Positions 18,590-28,935 are shown, numbered from the stretch's first letter. The stretch: DNA of 64,000 nucleotides from Caulobacter sp. BP25 (GCF_002737755.1 NZ_PEGH01000017.1:62001-126000); one strand, 5' to 3'. Numbers and translations: made by a program. The notes: generated by a model from the sequence alone, not told the origin.

Positions 18590-18617
18590 GCATGGCCTTG
18601 CAATTGTAACCATGCAA
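18590..18617. promoter_or_regulatory. Dyad-symmetric operator candidate upstream of HTH gene
   Basis: Two interlocked inverted repeats occur 50-75 bases before the HTH gene: GCATGG (18590-18595) with CCATGC (18610-18615), and TTGCA (18599-18603) with TGCAA (18613-18617). The local sequence is visibly more AT-rich than the neighbouring genes. Autoregulation by the downstream regulator is plausible; no protein assignment is possible. Confidence 0.4.
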
Positions 18618-18666
18618 TCCTTTTCAAGTCAGTCAAAAGGCTGGCCGAGGGGGAGTTGCTTCACGT

Positions 18667-19113
18667 ATGTCCGAAGAGTTTGCGAACGTTCGATCCGCCC
18701 ATCGCTACGCGACGGATTACCTGTTGCGCTGGGTGGAAATCGCCAATGAAGTCCACCACGCGGACATTCTGTATAGCCTTGTCTTCACAACGCTTTGGGC
18801 CGGCAACACTTCGCACCTCAAGGGCGCGGTCTATTCAGAACTTGACGATGTTCCGCCCGATCACGAGCGGCGGCCGCTGACCGTGCGCCAGGTCGCCGAC
18901 TCCCTCGGCCTGCCGTACGAGACCGTCCGTCGCCGCTTCGTCGAGATGCAGGAGCGCGGTATCGCCAAGCGGGTCGGCCGTGAGGGCTTCATCGTGCCGC
19001 AGGAGGTCTTCGCCAGGCCCGAGTTCATGAACGGTGTCCGCCGGTCGCATCAGAGCCTGATGCGCTTCCTCAAGGAACTGAAGTCGGTCGGCTTCGACCC
19101 CAACGCGCTCTAA
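18667..19113 (+). CDS. Winged-helix-type transcriptional regulator, unassigned family
   Basis: The 148-residue protein has an N-terminal helical half (about 1-70) and then a clear helix-turn-helix with LTVRQVADSLGLPYETVRRRFVEM at about 77-98 broken here only for length: T-V-R-Q-V-A-D-S then L-P-Y-E-T-V-R-R-R-F. It is followed by a short wing (KRVGREGFIVPQ). This resembles Crp/GntR-type DNA-binding ends, but I cannot name the family. A strong GGGGGAG lies before the ATG, and a dyad sits in the promoter. The gene ends against a nested inverted repeat shared with the convergent LacI gene. Confidence 0.75.
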   Translation: MSEEFANVRSAHRYATDYLLRWVEIANEVHHADILYSLVFTTLWAGNTSHLKGAVYSELDDVPPDHERRPLTVRQVADSLGLPYETVRRRFVEMQERGIAKRVGREGFIVPQEVFARPEFMNGVRRSHQSLMRFLKELKSVGFDPNAL

Positions 19114-19123
19114 ATGCATGATT

Positions 19124-19175
19124 TAGAGCCCATTTTACGAGTTTAGATGGCTTCGTCTAAACCAGACAGGCTCTA
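19124..19175. terminator. Nested inverted repeat between convergent regulators
   Basis: The outer arms are TAGAGCC (19124-19130) and GGCTCTA (19169-19175); the inner arms are GTTTAGA (19141-19147) and TCTAAAC (19156-19162) around an 8-base loop. The structure fills the whole gap between the two convergent regulator genes and includes the lacI-family stop codon. It is AT-rich for this genome and has no poly-T run, so it may be a bidirectional terminator or a processed RNA end. Confidence 0.5.
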
Positions 19176-20207
19176 GGCGCTTTCGCGGACCACCAGCTCC
19201 ACCGGCGAAATGGTGGATGGCGAACTGTCCCCCGCCATGCGGCGGAACAGCAGATCGACCATGATCCGCGCGCCCGCTTCGAGGTCTTGCCGAATGGTGG
19301 TGAGCGGCGGCGAGCTGTGCTGGGCGAGCAGGATATCGTCGAACCCCACCACCGCCACGTCCCTAGGTACGCTCTTGCCCGCCCGCTGCAACGTCGTCAG
19401 CGCGGCCAAGGCCAGGACGTCGGAGAACGCGAACACCGCGTCGAACGCGACGCCCGAGGCCAGCGCGCGCTCCATCGCCCTCTGAGCGTCTCCGCGCGTG
19501 TAGTGCGACGGGATCACCAAAGCCGGGTCGAAAGCGATCCCTGCCTCCTCAAGGCCCTTGCGATAGCCCTCGAACCTCTGGATCGCCTCGGGCGCATCAA
19601 TTTCGCCCAGAAAGACGATCCGCCGGCGGTCGCGCGCAACCAGATGCGACACGGCCAGACGCCCGCCCTCCCGATTGTCGCTGCCGACCAAGCAGTAGCG
19701 GTGTCCAGGCATGGGCGCACCCCAGACGACCATTGGGCGATAGGTGTCGGCGACGCTGTTGAGCGCCTCGTGCTGGGTGCTCTGGCCGATGAGCAGGAGA
19801 CCATCGGCGCGATGCGACTGGATAATCCTATCCAGCCAGCCCGGCTCGGTGGCGATCACCTTGTGCAGCAACACCAGATAGTCGCGACGCGTGATCTCGT
19901 CGGCCAGCCGGCCGACCATCTCCAGGAAGAACGGATCGGAGATCATCTGACCAGCCTCATGGGCCAGGGGGATGATGACGCCGATCGTGTCGGTCTTGCG
20001 AAGGCGCAGGCTGCGCGCCGACTGATTGACCACATAACCGTGGGTCTGGGCGATCTCGACGATCTGGTCGCGGAGCGCCTTGGGGATCAGTGGGTTTCCA
20101 GCCAGGGCGCGCGATACCGTCGAGATCGACACGCCCGCCATGCGCGCGATGTCGGCCATCTTCAGGCGACCGCGCTCGGGAACCAGAACGAGATCGGGGC
20201 TATCCAT
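19173..20207 (-). CDS. LacI-family transcriptional regulator
   Basis: The protein has the LacI helix-turn-helix and hinge (MADIARMAGVSISTVSRAL, then NPLIPKALRDQI), followed by a periplasmic-binding-protein-like effector domain with the end motif PLTTIRQDLEAGARIMVDLL. Such proteins usually repress sugar-use genes, but no catabolic genes are adjacent, so the ligand is unknown. The start at 20207 gives a short lead-in before the HTH; a longer start at 20285 is possible. The site AGGTAAACGCGACCT (20313-20327), with a central CG, resembles a LacI-family operator and could mediate autoregulation. Confidence 0.88.
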   Translation of the reverse strand: MDSPDLVLVPERGRLKMADIARMAGVSISTVSRALAGNPLIPKALRDQIVEIAQTHGYVVNQSARSLRLRKTDTIGVIIPLAHEAGQMISDPFFLEMVGRLADEITRRDYLVLLHKVIATEPGWLDRIIQSHRADGLLLIGQSTQHEALNSVADTYRPMVVWGAPMPGHRYCLVGSDNREGGRLAVSHLVARDRRRIVFLGEIDAPEAIQRFEGYRKGLEEAGIAFDPALVIPSHYTRGDAQRAMERALASGVAFDAVFAFSDVLALAALTTLQRAGKSVPRDVAVVGFDDILLAQHSSPPLTTIRQDLEAGARIMVDLLFRRMAGDSSPSTISPVELVVRESA

Positions 20208-20362
20208 AACGACCAGGCAGACCTTCAAACGAGAATCGCCCGCGTGAACGCCACCGCCGACCAGGCGGGACGCGCGCGAGGACATGAATTGAAGAACGCT
20301 GATATCGAACCCAGGTAAACGCGACCTAAGGCTTTATGGTTACGCCAGCGCGATCTTGAGTA

Positions 20363-21145
20363 TTAGCGGTCCATCACCTTGATGATGCGCTTGGACGAGG
20401 GCCGGCCCGCCAGCCCTTGTCCCGGTGCGTAGGTGACGATCAGAGAACCGTCCTTGATCTGAGCACTGGGCTTACGCCCCTCCGTCAGGAGCACGCGCCC
20501 GATCTTGGACAGGATCGAGCGATCGCCCCTGCGCGCGGCCTGCTCGAACGCCTCGGCCGCGACGGTGGCGGAGTCGGCGACCAATACCGAGGTCTCCGGA
20601 CGTGCGTCTTCCACGGTGGCGAACTCGATCTGCCGCTGCGCCGCGCGACTGGCGCGGAGTTGAGCAATCGCCAAACGCTGAAAAAGCGCGCCAATGGACA
20701 GAACAGCCGGCGGCTGAATTGATGTCGCGCGCCCAGACAAGGCCGCCGCAGCGCCCATAGGCAGGTCGTCCGTGAACAGGATCACGCCACCCAGCTTGGT
20801 GACCCGCAGGACAGGCTCGCCGAGATCGTTGCGATAGATGACGTCGCCGCGTGAGGCGGGCTGGGGCGACAGCGCCCAGACCTCGGTGCTGTTGTCGAAT
20901 TTGATCAGGGGCTGGGGCGCGGCCTTGTCGAAGACGAAGGCCCCGCCTGTTTCGGAAACATAGCGCGCGACCGGCGGCGCCGCCACGCGGCGAGCCTCCG
21001 CCACGCCCTTGCGGCCCAGCAGCGCGTCCCGCAGCGAATGCGGCAATTGCCCCGCGTTGGCCGAGGCCGTCATGAGCATCAGAGCGACAATCGACAATGT
21101 CGCTCTCGCCCCCCTCACACCCAACTCCGCCTTAGAGAATTTCAT
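20363..21145 (-). CDS. Secreted hypothetical protein (possibly DUF4908)
   Basis: The 260-residue protein starts with a signal peptide (MKFSKAELGVRGARATLS, cut after ASANA). The mature part is soluble and Ala/Arg-rich, with no cysteines or catalytic motifs I recognise. From memory it resembles the DUF4908 proteins of Caulobacteraceae, but that is a low-confidence recollection. The ATG at 21145 was chosen because it begins the signal peptide; the longer in-frame start at 21217 would place 24 polar residues before it. The gene is alone, between the LacI regulator and phaB on the same strand. Confidence 0.7.
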   Translation of the reverse strand: MKFSKAELGVRGARATLSIVALMLMTASANAGQLPHSLRDALLGRKGVAEARRVAAPPVARYVSETGGAFVFDKAAPQPLIKFDNSTEVWALSPQPASRGDVIYRNDLGEPVLRVTKLGGVILFTDDLPMGAAAALSGRATSIQPPAVLSIGALFQRLAIAQLRASRAAQRQIEFATVEDARPETSVLVADSATVAAEAFEQAARRGDRSILSKIGRVLLTEGRKPSAQIKDGSLIVTYAPGQGLAGRPSSKRIIKVMDR

Positions 21146-21289
21146 GCGATCCGTAGTGCCCGCCGACTGGGGCGAATCTTGGACGGCCAAGCGTCGTTCC
21201 CCCGAAGACGCGGGCATGAGGCCAAAAGGCCACAGTCGCCGTCAAGCCCAACTTCGGGGGATACGGTTCGTATGGAGCGTGGCGAGGCC

Positions 21290-22012
21290 TCAGGCCATGT
21301 ATTGGCCGCCGTTCAGGCTGAGCGTCGCCCCCGTCACGAAGCCGGCGCGCTCGCCCGCCAGGAACGAGACCATTTCGGCGATCTCCTCGCCCTTGCCCAG
21401 GCGTCCGACCGGGATACCGGCGACGATCTGGGCCAGGACGTTCTCGGGCACCGCGGCCACCATCTCGGTGTCGATATAGCCTGGGCAGATCACGTTCACG
21501 GTCACGCCCTTCTTGGCGTTCTCAAGCGCCAGGGCCTTGGTGAAGCCGATCAGGCCGGCCTTGGCGGCTGAATAGTTGGTCTGGCCCATCTGCCCCTTCT
21601 GGCCGTTGATCGAGCTGATGTTGACGATCCGGCCCCAGTTGCGCTCGCGCATGCCCTCGATCACCGGGCGGGTCATATTGAAGGCCGAGTCCATGTTGAC
21701 GCGGATCACCTCCGACCACTGCTCGTAGGTCATCTTGTGCAGCATGCCGTCGCGGGTGATGCCAGCGTTGTTGACCAGGATGTCGACCGGACCGAGCTCG
21801 GCCTCGACCTTCTTCACCGCGGCCTGGCAATCCTCGAACGAGCCGACATTGCCCTTGACCACCATCACGCCCAGGTCCTTGGCGCAGGCCTCTGCGGCCG
21901 CCTCGTTGCCGGAATAGCCGGCCGCCACCTTGTGGCCGTCGGCGATCAACCGCTCACAGATCGCCCGGCCGATACCCCGGGTCCCACCCGTCACGAACGC
22001 AACTCTCGTCAT
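21290..22012 (-). CDS. phaB: Acetoacetyl-CoA reductase
   Basis: The 240-residue short-chain dehydrogenase reduces acetoacetyl-CoA to (R)-3-hydroxybutyryl-CoA with NADPH, the second step of polyhydroxybutyrate synthesis. The cofactor motif is TGGTRGIG (8-15), NNAG is at 81-84, and the catalytic Tyr147 and Lys151 lie in NYSAAKAG after the Ser at about 133. The PhaB-specific segment [10 protein letters not shown] is present. It follows phaA on the same strand with about 90 bases between, so phaA-phaB is probably one operon. phaC is not in the window. Confidence 0.95.
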   Translation of the reverse strand: MTRVAFVTGGTRGIGRAICERLIADGHKVAAGYSGNEAAAEACAKDLGVMVVKGNVGSFEDCQAAVKKVEAELGPVDILVNNAGITRDGMLHKMTYEQWSEVIRVNMDSAFNMTRPVIEGMRERNWGRIVNISSINGQKGQMGQTNYSAAKAGLIGFTKALALENAKKGVTVNVICPGYIDTEMVAAVPENVLAQIVAGIPVGRLGKGEEIAEMVSFLAGERAGFVTGATLSLNGGQYMA

Positions 22013-22101
22013 TCTTCTCTCCCGGCTATTGTTCTTGGTTCGTCATCACCACGCGTCCGCCCCTTAGTCGGACGGACGCGCGTCCCCGGTGACGTCTGGT
22101 T

Positions 22102-23388
<1,287 letters not shown>

Positions 23389-23495
23389 TCACGGCATCAT
23401 GACGACTCCAAGTCATCAGACCACTGGCGCCATGCCTTTGCATTCGCGATAGTGCGATGCGAAAAGCGGACGGAAACCGCTGTCTAGGGAACGAA

Positions 23496-24152
23496 ATGTC
23501 CGAGAACCCTGAAAAAGGCGAAACGGCCGCCGGGACCGAAAAAACGGCCGGCCAGCGCGTGATCATCAAGAAATACGCCAACCGTCGCCTCTACAACACA
23601 GCGTCTTCCTCGTACGTCACCCTGGAACATCTCTCGGAGATGGTGAAGGAAGGCGTCGATTTCGTGGTCTACGACGCCAAGACCAACGACGACATCACCC
23701 GCTCTGTCCTGACCCAGATCATCTTCGAGGAAGAAAACCGCGGCGGCGGCCAGAACCTGCTGCCCATCCAGTTCCTCCGCCAGCTGATCGGCTTCTACGG
23801 CAACTCCATGCAGGCCTTCCTGCCCTCGTACCTGGAGATGTCGCTGGAGAGCTTCACCAAGCAGCAGGAGCGGCTGCGCGGCCAGCTGTCCCACCTGGCG
23901 CCTGGCAAGATGCCTGGCATCGGCGTCTACGAGGAGCAGATCCGCCAGAACATGGCGCTGTTCGACCGCGCCATGAAGATGTTCTCGCCGTTCGCCTATG
24001 TCCGCCCCGAGGACGCGCCCGCCGCGCCGCCCGAGCCCGCGCCGGCGCAGACTCCGCCGCCCTCCGCGCCGACAGACGACTCGCTGGCCGACCTCAAGCG
24101 TCAGCTGGCGGCGATGCAGGAACAGATCGCCAAGCTGGCCACAAAGTCTTAA
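23496..24152 (+). CDS. phaR: Polyhydroxyalkanoate synthesis repressor PhaR
   Basis: The 218-residue protein has the PHB/PHA-accumulation regulator DNA-binding domain at about 20-80 (KKYANRRLYNTASSSYVTL, then TQIIFEEE) and the PHB-binding domain at about 80-150 (LPIQFLRQLIGFYGNSMQ and QERLRGQL). A Pro-rich linker and a short C-terminal coiled coil follow (LADLKRQLAAMQEQIAKL). PhaR senses PHB and relieves repression of phasin and pha genes. The start at 23496 has AGGGA five bases upstream. It is divergent from phaA. Confidence 0.93.
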   Translation: MSENPEKGETAAGTEKTAGQRVIIKKYANRRLYNTASSSYVTLEHLSEMVKEGVDFVVYDAKTNDDITRSVLTQIIFEEENRGGGQNLLPIQFLRQLIGFYGNSMQAFLPSYLEMSLESFTKQQERLRGQLSHLAPGKMPGIGVYEEQIRQNMALFDRAMKMFSPFAYVRPEDAPAAPPEPAPAQTPPPSAPTDDSLADLKRQLAAMQEQIAKLATKS

Positions 24153-24201
24153 CCACGCCTGGCGAGGCCTTCTTAACCGTCTCGTCTCTACCGTCCCTGA
24201 C

Positions 24202-24534
24202 ATGAACGGCCCGATTGATCCCATTCGACGCCCTGGACTCACGCGACGCGCCCTGCCCGCGCCGCGCGACGCCAGCCGTCATGAGGATGAAGAGGATGTC
24301 GTGCTGAGCGCCGAGAACGCGGACGAAGACGAACAGCCAGCGCCCTCTCCGCCACGCCGCGAGGGCTTCGCCGCCTTCGCCGCCCACCTGATGGGCCAGT
24401 CTGGCCAGAAGAAGGGCCTGCGCGGTGGGCAGGAAGTGCTCAACGCGGCCAGATCGACCTACCTCGGCACCGAATATTCCGGTCCCGCCGACCGCCGCCC
24501 CAAAGCCGGCTTGATCAAGAAGACCAACATCTAG
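24202..24534 (+). CDS. Small hypothetical protein, 110 aa
   Basis: This soluble, charged protein has an acidic N-terminal half (HEDEEDVVL, ENADEDEQ) and a basic C-terminus ending GLIKKTNI. The start MNGPIDPIRRPGLTRR lies about 50 bases after phaR on the same strand, so cotranscription is likely. No signal peptide, membrane segment or catalytic motif is visible. I do not recognise a named family. Codon use is G/C-ending, like its neighbours, which supports a real gene. Confidence 0.68.
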   Translation: MNGPIDPIRRPGLTRRALPAPRDASRHEDEEDVVLSAENADEDEQPAPSPPRREGFAAFAAHLMGQSGQKKGLRGGQEVLNAARSTYLGTEYSGPADRRPKAGLIKKTNI

Positions 24535-24631
24535 CGCCGTGGCGCGGCTGTTGGCCCCATAGCGCCCATCGGCCGCCGCCTTGGCGCGGAACTTGCTTGA
24601 CCTCTCGCGCACTCATCGTCGCGAGCCTGTC

Positions 24632-24700
24632 ATGCTGTCTCTCGCCATCCGCATCTTCGACGTCGCCGTCGTGGCCCTGATCTTCACCGCCCTCACGTAA
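24632..24700 (+). CDS. Possible 22-aa hydrophobic peptide
   Basis: A short frame reads MLSLAIRIFDVAVVALIFT plus three residues and stop. Twenty of 21 sense codons after ATG end in G or C, as in real genes of this genome, and the peptide could span the membrane once. The ribosome-binding site is weak. It lies about 95 bases before hemF on the same strand. It may be a membrane microprotein or chance. Confidence 0.35.
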   Translation: MLSLAIRIFDVAVVALIFTALT

Positions 24701-24794
24701 GGGACCGCCCGTCGCCGATAGAATTTCGCCGCGTTCGACGTCCCAGTCGAACAACCCCTTTGCACGGGCGCGCAGGGCGGCTTAATCGGCGGGC

Positions 24795-25682
24795 ATGAGC
24801 ACCGAACAAGACCTCGACGCCCAAGACCTCGACGCTAAGAAGGCCCACGCCCGAGCGTGGTTCGAAAGTCTGCGCGACCAGATCTGCGCGGAATTCGAGC
24901 GCCTGGAAGACGAGGCGCCGGCGGACCTCTATCCGGGCGCTCCAGGCCGCTTCGAGAAGAAGCCCTGGAACCGCGAGGCGGGCGGCGGCGGCGTGATGGG
25001 CATGATGCACGGCCGCCTGTTCGAGAAGGTCGGCGTCCACGTCTCGACGGTGCATGGGACCTTCACGCCCGAAATGGCCAAAAACATGCCAGGCGCCGAC
25101 GAGGATCCTCGTTTCTTCGCCACCGGCATCAGCCTGATCGCGCACATGACCAATCCGCGCGTGCCGGCCGTGCACATGAACACCCGCTTCATCGCCACGA
25201 CCAAGAGCTGGTTCGGGGGCGGCGGCGACCTGACGCCCTTGCTCGGCTACCAGCGCCAGCAGGACTTCCCGGACGCCATCGACTTCCACGCCGCCTACCA
25301 GCGCGCCTGCGACAAGTACGATCCGACCTGGCACGCAAAGTACAAGGCCTGGTGCGACGAGTACTTCTTCCTGCCGCATCGCAACGAGCCGCGCGGCGTC
25401 GGCGGCATCTTCTACGACCACCACGACAGCGGCGACTGGGCGCGCGACTTCGCCTTCACCCAGGACGTCGGCCGCGCCTTCCTGGAAATCTACCCGACCC
25501 TGGTGCGTCGGCGGATGGGCGAGACTTGGACCACCGACGAGCGCGAGCAGCAACTGGTCCAGCGGGGCCGCTACGTCGAGTTCAACCTGCTCTACGACCG
25601 CGGCACGACCTTCGGCCTGAAGACCGGCGGCAATGTCGAGTCGATCCTCAGCTCGATGCCGCCGGCGGTGAAGTGGCCCTGA
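24795..25682 (+). CDS. hemF: Oxygen-dependent coproporphyrinogen III oxidase
   Basis: The enzyme decarboxylates coproporphyrinogen III to protoporphyrinogen IX with O2 in heme synthesis. The 295-residue length and signature motifs ([36 protein letters not shown], then [16 protein letters not shown] and [15 protein letters not shown]) match HemF closely. The stop TGA at 25680-25682 directly abuts the stop of the convergent amidotransferase gene, leaving no room for a separate terminator. Confidence 0.96.
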   Translation: MSTEQDLDAQDLDAKKAHARAWFESLRDQICAEFERLEDEAPADLYPGAPGRFEKKPWNREAGGGGVMGMMHGRLFEKVGVHVSTVHGTFTPEMAKNMPGADEDPRFFATGISLIAHMTNPRVPAVHMNTRFIATTKSWFGGGGDLTPLLGYQRQQDFPDAIDFHAAYQRACDKYDPTWHAKYKAWCDEYFFLPHRNEPRGVGGIFYDHHDSGDWARDFAFTQDVGRAFLEIYPTLVRRRMGETWTTDEREQQLVQRGRYVEFNLLYDRGTTFGLKTGGNVESILSSMPPAVKWP

Positions 25683-26390
25683 TCAGGCCTTGGAGCTCAC
25701 CTGGCCCAGGAAGCGATTGATCCAGTCCGCCATCCGCGCGCGGTCGTTCGCCTGGCCCAGACTGGCGATCGCCGCGTCGGCCTGCTCGTCCGTATAGCGC
25801 GTCCCACGACGCGCCTCGATCAGCGCCGTGGCGTAGGTCGGATCGAACTCCGGGTGGAACTGCATCGAGATCGCCTTGGCGTCGTCGTATGCGAGGATGC
25901 CGTAGGGGGTGAAAGCGCTGCCGGCCAAGACACGAGCGTCGGAAGGCAATTCGACCACCTGGTCCTGGTGCGACGCTGGCACGGCCACCGCGTCGGCGCC
26001 GTCCATCCAGGGCGCGGGATCGGACACCGCGTAGGCGTGCAGGCCAACGCCCCACCCCTTGTCGGACTTCACCACCTTGCCGCCGAACGCCTCGGCCATG
26101 ATCTGGTGGCCAAAGCACACGCCGACCAGCGGCGTCTCGCCCTTGGCCTGGCGCAAGAACGCCTTCAGCGGCTCGATCCACGGTAGCGGGTCGTAGACGC
26201 CCGCCGACGAGCCGGTGATCACATAGGCGTCGTTCTCGGCCGGGTCCTGAGGCAGCTCGCCCTGCTGGACGTCGTAGGCGCGATAGACGTAGCCCGGCCC
26301 CAGCAGCGTCTCGAACATCGAGGCATAGCTGCCGTACTTTTCGAGCAGGTCACCCGGCGGTTGGCCGGTCTCGAGCAGGCCGATCTTCAA
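25683..26390 (-). CDS. Class I glutamine amidotransferase (GuaA-like domain)
   Basis: The 235-residue stand-alone amidotransferase domain has Cys92 in VGVCFGHQ, His179 and Glu181 in MQFHPEFD as the triad. Such proteins are annotated as GMP synthase-like or gamma-glutamyl hydrolase-like; the acceptor enzyme is unknown. The start is TTG at 26390, giving KIGLLETGQPPG after the first residue, chosen because GGAGG sits at the right distance. No ATG exists near it. It follows the CCA-adding enzyme gene by about 20 bases and is the last gene in a leftward group. The stop touches hemF's stop. Confidence 0.87.
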   Translation of the reverse strand: MKIGLLETGQPPGDLLEKYGSYASMFETLLGPGYVYRAYDVQQGELPQDPAENDAYVITGSSAGVYDPLPWIEPLKAFLRQAKGETPLVGVCFGHQIMAEAFGGKVVKSDKGWGVGLHAYAVSDPAPWMDGADAVAVPASHQDQVVELPSDARVLAGSAFTPYGILAYDDAKAISMQFHPEFDPTYATALIEARRGTRYTDEQADAAIASLGQANDRARMADWINRFLGQVSSKA

Positions 26391-26410
26391 GCGAGCCTCC
26401 GTTGTTGGAC

Positions 26411-27661
26411 TCAATAGGCCATTCCCTGAGCGACGGCCTTCAAGCGTTCGATAACGCTGAACTTGTCCTCGATGAAGTCCTGGTCGATCCACCACAGCTC
26501 GACCTCGCGCCGAACCTTGCCGACCAGCGGGCCCTTGGGCACCCCAGCCTTCAGGATCTCGTCGCCCGTCAGCGGCAAGGCCGGCGGCGTCCAGGTCTCG
26601 GCCAAGGCCAGCAGGGCGCGCCACTGCGGCGTGGTCGAAGCCCGCTCGGCGCCGGCCCAAGCCAGCTTCACCTGGTCGCGGAAGGCGCGCGGCCCCAGCG
26701 CATAGATCGCTCGGCGAGCTTCGCGTGGGCTCATCCACGAGACGATCTTGGGGCCCTCGCGCTTGGCCTCGATGATCCGGTCGCGGTCGGCGTTGGACAG
26801 GCGAAGGCGCTCGGCCAAGACCTTGGCGCCGCCGTCGTCGGGCGTCAGGGCGGCCAGGCGCAAAATGGGGTCGGTCTCGAACAACTGCTCGGTCTCAATG
26901 GCGACCAGGGCGTCGAAGCGGGCCAGCGACGCCACCGTCGGCAGGATCGCGGGCAGAACGCCAGTGGCCGCCATCAGGCGAAAGGCCGGTCGCGGGTCTT
27001 CCGCCGCCAGCGTCTTCAGCAGCTCCTTCTGGATCCGCTCAGCCGTGCCGCCCAGCAGCATGTCCTTCAGCGCCGCGCAGGCGGCTAGGGCCTCGGCGTC
27101 CGGCTCGAGCCGGCCGTACCAGGCCTGGAAGCGGAAGAAGCGCAGGATGCGCAGATAATCCTCGCGGATGCGGGTCATCGGATCGCCGACGAAGACCACA
27201 CGACCGGCGCGGGCGTCCTCGACGCCTTGGCCGACGGGATCGTAGACCGTCCCTTCGGCGTCGGCGTAGAGCGCATTGAAGCGGAAGTCGCGACGTTCTG
27301 CGTCCTCGGCCCAGTCCTTCGTGAAGGCTACCACCGCCCGTCGGCCGTCGGTGGCGACGTCCCGGCGCAGGGTCGTGACCTCGTAGGGGCGACCGCCCGA
27401 GAGCGCCGTGACAGTGCCGTGCTCGACGCCGGTCGGCACGGCGCGCAGGCCCGCCTGCTCGATCGCCGCGATCGTCTGGTCGGGCGTCAGGGTCGTGGCG
27501 ATGTCGACGTCGTCGACCGGCTTGCCCATCAAGGCGTTGCGGACGCAGCCGCCGACAAAGCGCGCGCAACCCGCGCCGCCCTTCGCCTCCAGGGCCGCGA
27601 CCACCGCCTGGGTCTGGGGCAGCGCCATCCAGGGGGGCGCACCGATCGAAACGCCGCTCAA
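26411..27661 (-). CDS. CCA-adding enzyme / poly(A) polymerase family nucleotidyltransferase
   Basis: The 416-residue protein has the class II nucleotidyltransferase head: RFVGGCVRNALMG, the metal-binding DDVDIAT and RRDVATDGR, then RRDFRFNALYAD and the RNA-binding EDYLRILRFFRFQ. It adds CCA to tRNA or A-tails; family members in alphaproteobacteria usually act as tRNA nucleotidyltransferase. The start is likely TTG at 27661 with GAGGGGG upstream; an ATG at 27628 (MALPQTQ) is the alternative. It is downstream of the Nudix gene by 15 bases. Confidence 0.92.
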   Translation of the reverse strand: MSGVSIGAPPWMALPQTQAVVAALEAKGGAGCARFVGGCVRNALMGKPVDDVDIATTLTPDQTIAAIEQAGLRAVPTGVEHGTVTALSGGRPYEVTTLRRDVATDGRRAVVAFTKDWAEDAERRDFRFNALYADAEGTVYDPVGQGVEDARAGRVVFVGDPMTRIREDYLRILRFFRFQAWYGRLEPDAEALAACAALKDMLLGGTAERIQKELLKTLAAEDPRPAFRLMAATGVLPAILPTVASLARFDALVAIETEQLFETDPILRLAALTPDDGGAKVLAERLRLSNADRDRIIEAKREGPKIVSWMSPREARRAIYALGPRAFRDQVKLAWAGAERASTTPQWRALLALAETWTPPALPLTGDEILKAGVPKGPLVGKVRREVELWWIDQDFIEDKFSVIERLKAVAQGMAY

Positions 27662-27676
27662 GCCTCTATTCCCCCT

Positions 27677-28327
27677 CTAGCCCGTGCGCGCCGCGAGCGC
27701 GTCGTCATAAAGCCGTTCGTACAGCGATCGCAGCATGCCCGCCGTCGCGCCCCAGATGAAGCGGTCGTTCCAAGGCATGGCGTAGAAGTGCCGCCGCTCG
27801 CCGCCAGGCGCCTCGCGATGCTGACGTTGATGATTGGCTGGGTCCATCAGGAAGTCGAAGGGCGTCTCGAAGACGTCCGCCACCTCTTCGGGACTGGGCG
27901 TGAAGGTCGCGCGCGGGTCGATGAAGCCCACCACCGGCGTTACATGGAAGCCGGTCACGGTCTGGTAGCCGTGCAGCAGGCCCGCCAGAGTCACGCAGGC
28001 CGGATCAAGGCCCACCTCTTCGTTCGCTTCGCGCAGGGCGGTGACCCAAGGCGTCTCGCCCGGATCGCAGCGCCCGCCCGGAAAGGCGATCTGGCCGGTG
28101 TGGCTGCGCAGGGTGTCGGAGCGGCGGGTCAGGAGGACGGTCAGCCCCTCCTCGTGCTCGATCAGTCCGACCAGCACGGCGGCGGGGCGCAGGGCGTGCG
28201 GATTGTCGAACTTCAGGCCCGGATTGAGGTCGAAGTCCGAGCGAAGCGGATTGGCCAGGCTAGGGTCGTAGTCTTCGATCGGGTCGAGGCGGCTGGTGAT
28301 CCAGGCGCGGCGTTCGTCGCGCGTCAT
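27677..28327 (-). CDS. Nudix hydrolase, CoA pyrophosphatase-like
   Basis: The 216-residue enzyme carries a Nudix box GGRCDPGETPWVTALREAN followed by EEVGL, and the CoA-pyrophosphatase-type preceding motif LLTRRSDTLRSHTGQIAFP. It should hydrolyse a nucleoside diphosphate linked to another moiety, probably coenzyme A derivatives. The start at 28327 overlaps the stop of the DUF1285 gene (ATGA). The DUF1285-Nudix-CCA order is conserved in many alphaproteobacteria. Confidence 0.9.
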   Translation of the reverse strand: MTRDERRAWITSRLDPIEDYDPSLANPLRSDFDLNPGLKFDNPHALRPAAVLVGLIEHEEGLTVLLTRRSDTLRSHTGQIAFPGGRCDPGETPWVTALREANEEVGLDPACVTLAGLLHGYQTVTGFHVTPVVGFIDPRATFTPSPEEVADVFETPFDFLMDPANHQRQHREAPGGERRHFYAMPWNDRFIWGATAGMLRSLYERLYDDALAARTG

Positions 28328-28896
28328 GCCGGCGCCGATCCTGGAGGCGCGATCGGAAAGAAGGCGCCGTTCGAGGCCACACCCCAAACGCCGTCCTTCG
28401 GCCTCGCCAGCTCGGCCAGCTCATAGAACACAGGCCGAGCGATCAGGGCTTCGAGCCCCCGACGAACATGCACATAGGGGCGAGGCTCGCCGGTGGCCGG
28501 GTCGATCTCGACGCGGATGGCGTTCTCGGGACCGGCCACGACGGTGTCGCCGACATTGGTCTGGAAGACGAGGGCGTCGCCTTCCCGATCGACGCGGGTG
28601 GCGATGAACGGCGCGTCCTCGACCGTGATCTTCATCTTTTCGACGGGCGTGACCAGGTGATAGCCGTCGGGATCCAGCCGCAGCACCGTCGAGAACAGGC
28701 GCACCAGCGCCTCCCGGCCGATCGGCGTCCCCTCGTGGAACCAGACGCCGTCCTTGCGGATGCGGATGTCGATCTCGCCGCAGTGGGTCGGATTCCACAG
28801 CCATACCGGCGGCAGGCCGCGTTCGCCGGAGGCCCCCGCGTCCTTGGCGGCCTGGGCGACGCCTTCCAGGCCAGTCTTGGCGGGCGCGTCGGTCAT
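28324..28896 (-). CDS. DUF1285 family protein
   Basis: The 190-residue protein matches DUF1285: PPVWLWNPTHCGEIDIRI, DGVWFHEGTPIGREALVRLF, then YHLVTPVEK and a conserved DAPF. The family is of unknown function and beta-rich. Its stop overlaps the Nudix start, and it follows the GNAT gene by about 40 bases, so it sits in the leftward group. Confidence 0.9.
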   Translation of the reverse strand: MTDAPAKTGLEGVAQAAKDAGASGERGLPPVWLWNPTHCGEIDIRIRKDGVWFHEGTPIGREALVRLFSTVLRLDPDGYHLVTPVEKMKITVEDAPFIATRVDREGDALVFQTNVGDTVVAGPENAIRVEIDPATGEPRPYVHVRRGLEALIARPVFYELAELARPKDGVWGVASNGAFFPIAPPGSAPA

Positions 28897-28935
28897 ACCG
28901 ATCAGTTAGGCCGTCCCGCCGTCCGGCTCAAGCGA

